This document shows positions 6,137 through 11,121 of a DNA stretch of 11,121 bases, piece after piece (the first letter of the stretch is position 1; each line of letters opens with the position of its first letter). Origin of the DNA: CAYXXZ01 sp050175615 (GTDB lineage: Bacteria > Pseudomonadota > Gammaproteobacteria > Pseudomonadales > Porticoccaceae). The notes beneath the pieces were generated by a model, which saw nothing but the letters and a program-made list of their open reading frames with translations, did no database searches and was not told the DNA's origin. The stretch lies in the NCBI GenBank assembly GCA_050175615.1, contig JBFXIU010000114.1:1-11121 (forward strand), in the 5' to 3' direction. The translations under genes were made by a program, and so were the position numbers.

Positions 6137-8242
6137 TTACTCCTGGGAGAAATCAAAAGTCATTTCAGGGTTGGGCGCCTGGATATAGTAGCCCTGGAGA
6201 AAGTCCACTTCCGCCTGCCACAGGTTGGGAATAATGGTTGCCGACTCTATGTGGGGCACAATAATTTTGCAGTTTTTGCCCTTGAGGTCTGCCAGTAAGC
6301 CGTTAACGGTGGTTAGGGCAGTTTTATCCTTTTGTGCTTTTTCAGACAGTACGCTGTCAAGTTTGATGTAATCCACGGAAATTTTGTTAAAAATCGTTAG
6401 GGGATTGATGGCGAGGCCGTAGTGGCTGAGTCCGATGCTGGCGCCAAAATTGTGCAGGCGTTCAAGCATATTGGCCGCCTTGCCAAGACGGGCGCTGATA
6501 TCGATTTCGCGCATCTGAAAGATTAAATCCCGCGCGGATACCTGGCTGGCCTCAATGGTTTTTTGCAGCCAGTGAACAAATTTTTCGTCCTCAATAGTGG
6601 CCAGGCACAGATTTATGATGAGTTTGGTGTTGGGGGCGGTTTTTTTCTTGTCGGCAAGCTTGGCCAGCGCTTCGCTGATGATCGCCTTATCCAGCTCTAT
6701 GCCTATTTCTGTCTTGAAAACCTTGCCGACAAAATCGGCAGGCAGCTCGCTTTCTGAGAGGCTGCCCGGCGGCACCCGCATTCGCACTTCATAAATTTCA
6801 TCGTTTAGGCCGTGGAGAGAAATCACCGGCTGGAATACGGCAGTGGTCAGATTCTTCTTTAACAGCTGCCTGCCAAGGCGTATGGCGTCACTATCGGAAA
6901 GGGTTTTGGAACCCAGGTCGAGAACGGGCTCGTGAAACCTGACGCCGTTGCCCTGTTTACTCGATGTGTTGCCGCTCTGAAGTTCGGCAATTGCCTGTTG
7001 GCAAGCGGTTAAACCCTCATCCGCAGAGGCGGTAGCCTCGCCGATAAAGGTGATTCCAATACTCAGGGTGCAGGAAAAGCTGCCATTGGCGGTTTTGAAT
7101 ATTTGTGACGACACCTCCTTGACCAGACGATTGGCAAAAGCAAGGCTTTTCTCCGCATCGTTAGAGGGAAGAATAAGCACAAAGGCTTCTTCACGAATGC
7201 GACCAAAAACAACCCGTTCGGGTATCAAACTGTCAAGAAAATGCGCCAGTTGCGTAATTCCCTCTTCGGTTTTACCAATACCCAGGGTTTTTTGCAGGTT
7301 GTCATACTGGTCGACCTGAATATAAAAAAGGAGCCCGTCGGTGCCGTTGCCAGCAGCCCGGCGAATGGCGCCATTGATGGCTTCGACCATGTCGTGAAGG
7401 CGAATCTTGCTGACAACCGCATCCCCCTGGGTTGTGGCTGCAGCGGGGGTCGATTCTTGTCCGTCGCTGTGCATGAAGTTCTTTTTGATCAGCAGTTGCA
7501 GTGCCGGATCGCCATGGAAGTCAATTTGCGACAGGGTCGCCTGCACGGGAATGGCAACGCTGTCCTGGCGCAGACCTTCAAATTGAATGACCTCTGTGTC
7601 CAGGGCACTGTGTTCATCCAGGGGCTTGAGGTATTTTTTGAAGTTCCTCTGACTGTTGTCCTCAATGGTGTCAAATACCGGCAGCAGCACCATGCTGTCG
7701 GCGTCCAAAAATCCGAAAAAATGGGCGTAGGCATTGTTGACATGCACATAGGTTCCCTCCTGGATAATGGCTATACCATCCTGGGAGCTGAGAATCAGGC
7801 TTTCAAAGCGGTCTTCCGACTCGGCAAAGCGCCGTTTCCAGTAGCGCAGCTTGCGCCGTTGTTCGAGGTTGTCGAGGGTTCGAGTAATTACCTGAATAAA
7901 ATACTGGTCTTCATCCATGGGAACTACGTCTGCAGCGCCCATTTTCAGGGCTTCTACAGCGTCGGAAAAATTAAATTCTTCAGTGACAAAAATAACCGGA
8001 ATATCCTTATTGAGTCTCCTGATTTGGTGGATGATATTTTTGGCCGGAATCGATTGGGCAGCGAGCTGGGCCAGAATCAGTTCCCAGTTGCGCTCCTGAA
8101 TTTTGTTGTTCAACTCTGCTGCGTTTGCGGCGTAGTGGGGGTCGACAATGTAGTTGGCGTTGCGCAGCAGGCTGACGAGACGGTTCGCCTCGTCGACATT
8201 GTCGTGCACCAGAAGTACGGTGATATTGCTTGTGGTTTCCAT
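6137..8242 (-). CDS. fimX: FimX-like REC-PAS-GGDEF-EAL cyclic-di-GMP effector (catalytically degenerate)
   Basis: A 701-residue cytoplasmic protein resembling P. aeruginosa FimX (about 691 residues), a c-di-GMP receptor that controls type IV pilus assembly and twitching. Domains in order: a REC-like domain (8-125) with no Asp at the phosphorylation position (ELILAQL); a PAS domain (about 141-255); a GGDEF domain (about 280-440) whose signature is replaced around IREEAF (349-354); and an EAL domain (about 455-701). EAL reads EVR (485-487), and the catalytic DDFG is replaced by SHYG (606-609). Asn544, Lys627, Glu666 and the QGYY motif (683-686) remain, and the C-terminus ends in DFSQE, as in FimX-type proteins. 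It probably binds c-di-GMP without making or cleaving it. The ATG is 11 bases after AAGGA. A PilZ-like gene lies upstream on the same strand and serB is convergent. Confidence 0.88.
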   Translation of the reverse strand: METTSNITVLLVHDNVDEANRLVSLLRNANYIVDPHYAANAAELNNKIQERNWELILAQLAAQSIPAKNIIHQIRRLNKDIPVIFVTEEFNFSDAVEALKMGAADVVPMDEDQYFIQVITRTLDNLEQRRKLRYWKRRFAESEDRFESLILSSQDGIAIIQEGTYVHVNNAYAHFFGFLDADSMVLLPVFDTIEDNSQRNFKKYLKPLDEHSALDTEVIQFEGLRQDSVAIPVQATLSQIDFHGDPALQLLIKKNFMHSDGQESTPAAATTQGDAVVSKIRLHDMVEAINGAIRRAAGNGTDGLLFYIQVDQYDNLQKTLGIGKTEEGITQLAHFLDSLIPERVVFGRIREEAFVLILPSNDAEKSLAFANRLVKEVSSQIFKTANGSFSCTLSIGITFIGEATASADEGLTACQQAIAELQSGNTSSKQGNGVRFHEPVLDLGSKTLSDSDAIRLGRQLLKKNLTTAVFQPVISLHGLNDEIYEVRMRVPPGSLSESELPADFVGKVFKTEIGIELDKAIISEALAKLADKKKTAPNTKLIINLCLATIEDEKFVHWLQKTIEASQVSARDLIFQMREIDISARLGKAANMLERLHNFGASIGLSHYGLAINPLTIFNKISVDYIKLDSVLSEKAQKDKTALTTVNGLLADLKGKNCKIIVPHIESATIIPNLWQAEVDFLQGYYIQAPNPEMTFDFSQE

Positions 8243-8496
8243 GGTTTTGTGAAGTCCTTACGAGAGCTTTTATTCACTTGCCGGAGCTGAAATCTGGCAC
8301 AACCCTGGAAATTCCGTTTAGGCAAAGTGGGCGCAAATTTGCTAGGCATCTGTCAGCTACCCATAGCGAGTGCAGTGTCGAGGGCGAATACCGGTGATTT
8401 ATACAGTAAAGTTGCAATTGTTGCATAGCGTTGATTCGCATAGAAGCCAAAGCAGCGCTGCGGCAATTTTTGAGTGTAGTCGTTGTTGGCCATTAT
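8243..8496 (-). other. 254-bp intergenic region upstream of the fimX-like gene
   Basis: This region separates the PilZ-like gene from the fimX-like gene and is long for a tight operon, so the fimX-like gene probably has its own promoter. On the minus strand a TATAAA (bases 8403-8398) is the best -10 candidate, with only a poor -35 before it. It would leave a leader of about 150 bases. The sequence GTTGCA occurs twice close together (8411-8425) beside it. I see no terminator hairpin with a T run after the PilZ-like stop and no convincing small gene. Confidence 0.3.
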
Positions 8497-10140
8497 TTAA
8501 GAAGGTTTATCAAGGTTAAAGCAGGCAATGTGGTAGGTTTCCGCAGTTTTATTCACCAGCCTGGTTGTTCTTTTGCCCGCAGGGCTTTGCAGGGAAACAG
8601 TGGAATATTCTCGAAATGGCAGTGATGAAACAATGAGAACCACACGGCTATCTCTGCTGAGCTCCAGCCCGGGATAATGCTGTTCGCTGCCATCGCTACC
8701 GGCGGTTATCTGTGAGATGACGCAGGCATTGGCTGTGCCTCGAAACAGTTGCACCCCCAGAATTCGGGTCAGTTTGGGTGTAATTTTAATCCAGCGCACC
8801 AGGCCCAAAGACCATTGTTGGCTATTGCTGGGTTGAAAGGCCACCAGCTCTCCTGTGGTCAGGATTTCCGACGGGGCGTCCACCTCGAGGCGGGCGCCGC
8901 TTTCACTGTGGTTGGTGCGCAAGCCACTATACTTGCGCATGCTTTTGGATTTGCGGTTTTCGTCGTAGGGAATGGGCTTGTCTTTGATATCAAAACGATT
9001 GGCGCTCCTGACCCGGTCAATAAAGATGTCGCGATGACTGCTGGCGCCGTCCTCGGCAAGCTCAAGTCTGAGGCCGCCGTGCTGGTGATTGGTTGTCAGC
9101 TGCTGCATGTATTCATCAAAGCTTTCCGTGCCGCTGAGCTCGCGGTGGATATTGCCAAGACCAAAGATCAGGGTTGTTTCCGAGTTGTCAGTGACCGGAT
9201 GATCCTCGCGCCGGACTTCTTCGGACCAGTATCTGCAGAGATCTCTGGCGAGTCTCGCCGGCAAGCCGGTGAGCGTACCCGAGGTGAGCCTGTCTTCAAT
9301 ATGTTTGACCAGCTTGTCCGTTCTCAGGTGGAAATGGCGTTTGGTGGTGCCCTCGACTTTAAAGCTGTACTCGGGACCTTTGTCGCCCATCGCATTAACA
9401 ACAAAGATGCCGTCGAGGTGGTTCTGGGCAAAGTCCACCAGATTTCCCGCAGTGGACAGGAATGCAGCGATTTGGCGGAGCTCCTGAGGGGCATATCTGG
9501 ATGTATCTGCACAGGCCATCAGCAGGGGGCGAACGTAGGCGGCTCTGACGGTTGCGGCAATACCGGTAGAAATACGGCTGGAGCCGGGTGTTATGGATTC
9601 AAGATTCCTCAGGCGGGCAATCTGGTAAATCGCATGTATCTCTTTCCAGGTGTTTGCCGGCGGGGAGATATAGCACTCCCAGCATTCCATCAGTATTTGA
9701 CTGAGCACTTCAATCGTCGAGTGGCTGGAGGAAACAATCAAATTGGGGGGGGACGCCGGGATTTTTAAAGCGGTCACCAAGACCGACTTGTAGCCTTCCG
9801 CCAGGTATCTCAGCATGGCAATGGAGAGCGATAAGCTTTTGGTTGTCGTCGGGGTGAGAACCAGGTTTTTGGTGAGTCGCAGAACGCAGTTGATGGCCTC
9901 TGGCCGCACCATGTCGAGAAGCGCGAGTTTGCGGCCAGAGGGCACATTGAGGCCGGCAATTTCCGGAAGCAGTTTGTAGAGCCTGTTGCAGAGCTCGGCG
10001 GGATTGGAGTGGGGCAGCTGCTCGAGATAATCCTTGAGGTTATTTTGGGAGGCATTGCAAAACGACAGGGTATCGAACGTTTCCCTGGGCAGGCTGAGTT
10101 GGGCAATGTAGCTGTTGATTTCAGTGATAGAAGCGTCCAT
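8497..10140 (-). CDS. Large protein with probable C-terminal PilZ-like domain, function unknown
   Basis: A 547-residue protein with no signal peptide and no obvious membrane segment, so probably cytoplasmic. Residues 1 to about 370 are largely helical in character and belong to no family I can name. From about 370 the sequence looks like a PilZ domain: a basic, arginine-rich stretch (RKSKSMRK, about 396-403) precedes NHSESG at 410-415, matching the PilZ signature [D/N]xSxxG. Beta-rich sequence with LVRWIK and LGVQLF follows, as PilZ domains usually end. PilZ domains bind c-di-GMP, but the exact RxxxR element is not clear here, so binding is uncertain. The ATG at 10140 lacks a clear Shine-Dalgarno. 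It lies between epmB (73 bases upstream) and the fimX-like gene, all on one strand, which suggests a shared c-di-GMP role with FimX. Confidence 0.7.
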   Translation of the reverse strand: MDASITEINSYIAQLSLPRETFDTLSFCNASQNNLKDYLEQLPHSNPAELCNRLYKLLPEIAGLNVPSGRKLALLDMVRPEAINCVLRLTKNLVLTPTTTKSLSLSIAMLRYLAEGYKSVLVTALKIPASPPNLIVSSSHSTIEVLSQILMECWECYISPPANTWKEIHAIYQIARLRNLESITPGSSRISTGIAATVRAAYVRPLLMACADTSRYAPQELRQIAAFLSTAGNLVDFAQNHLDGIFVVNAMGDKGPEYSFKVEGTTKRHFHLRTDKLVKHIEDRLTSGTLTGLPARLARDLCRYWSEEVRREDHPVTDNSETTLIFGLGNIHRELSGTESFDEYMQQLTTNHQHGGLRLELAEDGASSHRDIFIDRVRSANRFDIKDKPIPYDENRKSKSMRKYSGLRTNHSESGARLEVDAPSEILTTGELVAFQPSNSQQWSLGLVRWIKITPKLTRILGVQLFRGTANACVISQITAGSDGSEQHYPGLELSRDSRVVLIVSSLPFREYSTVSLQSPAGKRTTRLVNKTAETYHIACFNLDKPS

Positions 10141-10169
10141 GAATTATCATTTAAGCTGAGCTGTCTTGA

Positions 10170-10210
10170 TTTTCAACAGTAATGGTCATTTTGTCCATTT
10201 TTTTCAACAG
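10170..10210. repeat. Two direct copies of a 10-bp sequence upstream of the PilZ-like gene
   Basis: TTTTCAACAG occurs at 10170-10179 and again at 10201-10210, 31 bases apart from start to start, about three helical turns. Both lie in the 73-base gap between epmB and the PilZ-like gene. On the minus strand each reads CTGTTGAAAA and contains TTGAAA, a possible -35 element, but no good -10 follows either copy at standard spacing. They could be an operator pair or chance. Confidence 0.35.
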
Positions 10211-10213
10211 GTT

Positions 10214-11121
10214 CTAAGGGTTTTGAGGAGTAATTATCAATTTGGATGAACGACCGGGAACATCGCTCACCAGTTTCGGCAACAGATAACCGGGCAGCTG
10301 ACGCTGCAATTCCCGGTACAGAGCCAGAGAGGCAGGACTGTCGCAATAAAAGTGACCGGCGCCGGCAACGGGATCCAGGGTGTGCAGGTAGTAGGGCACA
10401 ATGCCGATGTCAAAGAGCTTCTCGCTGAGTTCGATCAGAGTTTCGGCGTTGTCGTTGATGCCTTTTAGAAGCACGGACTGGTTAAAAACCAGAATGCCCT
10501 GGGCGCGCAGCCGAGCCACAGCCGCGCTTACTTCGCCGTTGATTTCGTTGCCGTGGTTAATATGAAGCACCATGGACACTTTCAGGCGGCTGTTTAGCGT
10601 CCATGCCAGAAAGTCGTCATTAATGCGGGATGGAATCACCACGGGCAGGCGGCTATGAATGCGCAGGCGTTTTAATTGGGGTATGGCGTCCAACTGGCTG
10701 GCCAGCCAACCCAGGTGTTCATCATCCGTTGCCAGGGGGTCACCGCCGCTGAGAATCACTTCGCTGATACTGGCATCGCTGCGGATGTAGGCCAGGGATT
10801 CCAGCCACTGGCGTTTGCCGGGGTTGTTGTCACTGTAGGGAAAGTGGCGGCGAAAGCAATAGCGGCAGTTTATGGCGCATACAGGCGTAGGTATCAGCAG
10901 CACTCTGCCGTGGTATTTATGGATGACGCCGGGCGCCGGATTGTAGTCATTTTCCCTTAGGGGGTCTGTGTTGAAACCGGGCAGTGACGCATCTTCGCTG
11001 ATCAGGGGTAAAACCTGCCTTAACAGCGGATCATCGGGTTACCTTTTTCCATGCGCGCGATGAAGCCTCGGGGCACGCGCAAGGGAAAACGATTTTTTGG
11101 CTTTACTTCTGCAGCCAGGGC
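10214..11121 (-). CDS. epmB: EF-P beta-lysylation protein EpmB (lysine 2,3-aminomutase family), partial, one frameshift
   Basis: EpmB is a radical SAM, PLP-dependent aminomutase that converts L-alpha-lysine to (R)-beta-lysine, which EpmA attaches to elongation factor P. The radical SAM motif CxxxCxxC appears as CAINCRYC, followed by FRRHFPYSDN. SGGDPL, RIHSRLPVVIP, NQSVLLKGINDN and PYYLHTLD closely resemble the E. coli protein. The reading frame is broken near 11035: the upstream part reads RVPRGFIARMEKGNP and then hits a stop at about 11020, while the downstream part continues the expected sequence (DPLLRQVLPL) in another frame. Restoring one G in the doublet repairs it. Read as printed, the right-hand frame would only allow a start at an internal GTG (10903), which cuts off conserved sequence. 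Roughly the first 40-50 residues lie beyond the window edge. The PilZ-like gene follows 73 bases downstream. Confidence 0.88.

Noticed and set aside
7241..8290. Long plus-strand open frame of 349 codons
   Set aside because: It lies antisense to the fimX-like gene, which has clear domain matches. The antisense translation has no recognisable motif and is a shadow of biased codon use.
8110..8349. 79-codon minus-strand frame starting in the fimX leader
   Set aside because: It has an ATG but overlaps the start of the fimX-like gene in another frame, has no Shine-Dalgarno, and its peptide looks non-coding.
8749..9768. Plus-strand open frame of 339 codons
   Set aside because: It is antisense to the PilZ-like gene, which is longer, has an ATG start and a recognisable C-terminal signature, and is collinear with its neighbours.
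10151..10198. 15-codon minus-strand mini-ORF (MDKMTITVENQDSSA) just before the PilZ-like gene
   Set aside because: It could be a leader peptide, but there is no Shine-Dalgarno, no attenuator hairpin and no codon pattern suggesting a regulatory role. Too short to support.
1..11121. CRISPR arrays, insertion sequences, tRNA or rRNA genes, toxin-antitoxin or defence genes
   Set aside because: No regularly spaced repeats, transposase motifs, terminal inverted repeats or structural RNA signatures were seen on reading both strands. All substantial open frames are explained by housekeeping or c-di-GMP genes.

Overview
The window looks like chromosomal core-genome DNA from a gammaproteobacterium. Rep helicase, SerB, a FimX-type protein, a YtjB/Smp-type membrane protein and EpmB all resemble Pseudomonas or Escherichia family members. 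The moderate GC content and the mixed Pseudomonas/E. coli character would suit a Cellvibrionales-like or other marine gammaproteobacterium, but the genus cannot be fixed from the sequence alone. No mobile elements, rRNA, tRNA or CRISPR array were found.

Layout. (1) Bases 1-107 hold the 3' tail of an unidentified plus-strand gene. (2) A minus-strand phosphoribosyltransferase (141-722) and a plus-strand lipoprotein cytochrome c5 (872-1324) are divergent. The cytochrome has a clear promoter before it and a rho-independent terminator after it. (3) Minus strand: rep helicase (1458-3467), preceded by a YtjB/Smp-type membrane protein (3529-4736) that reads as frameshifted near its start. (4) Plus strand: serB (4824-6038), divergent from ytjB and with a perfect TATAAT box between them. 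(5) Minus strand: fimX-like gene (6137-8242), then a large PilZ-like protein gene (8497-10140), then a partial, frameshifted epmB (10214 to the right edge).

How the genes relate. The ytjB-serB pair is also divergent in E. coli, and serB lies beside fimX in Pseudomonas aeruginosa (from memory), so 3529-8242 looks like an ancestral neighbourhood. FimX-like and PilZ-like proteins side by side suggest a cyclic-di-GMP receptor module, probably acting on type IV pili or surface behaviour. EpmB supports EF-P beta-lysylation. The other genes are housekeeping: purine salvage, electron transfer, replication restart and serine biosynthesis.

The most notable points are two apparent single-base deletions (near 4655 and near 11035). 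Both lose one G of a GG doublet on the minus strand, which favours consensus error over real gene decay. Also notable are a degenerate nucleotide-cyclase-like domain at the C-terminus of the YtjB-type protein, the catalytically degenerate FimX-like protein, and the uncharacterised PilZ-like neighbour. I found no clearly new multi-gene system.
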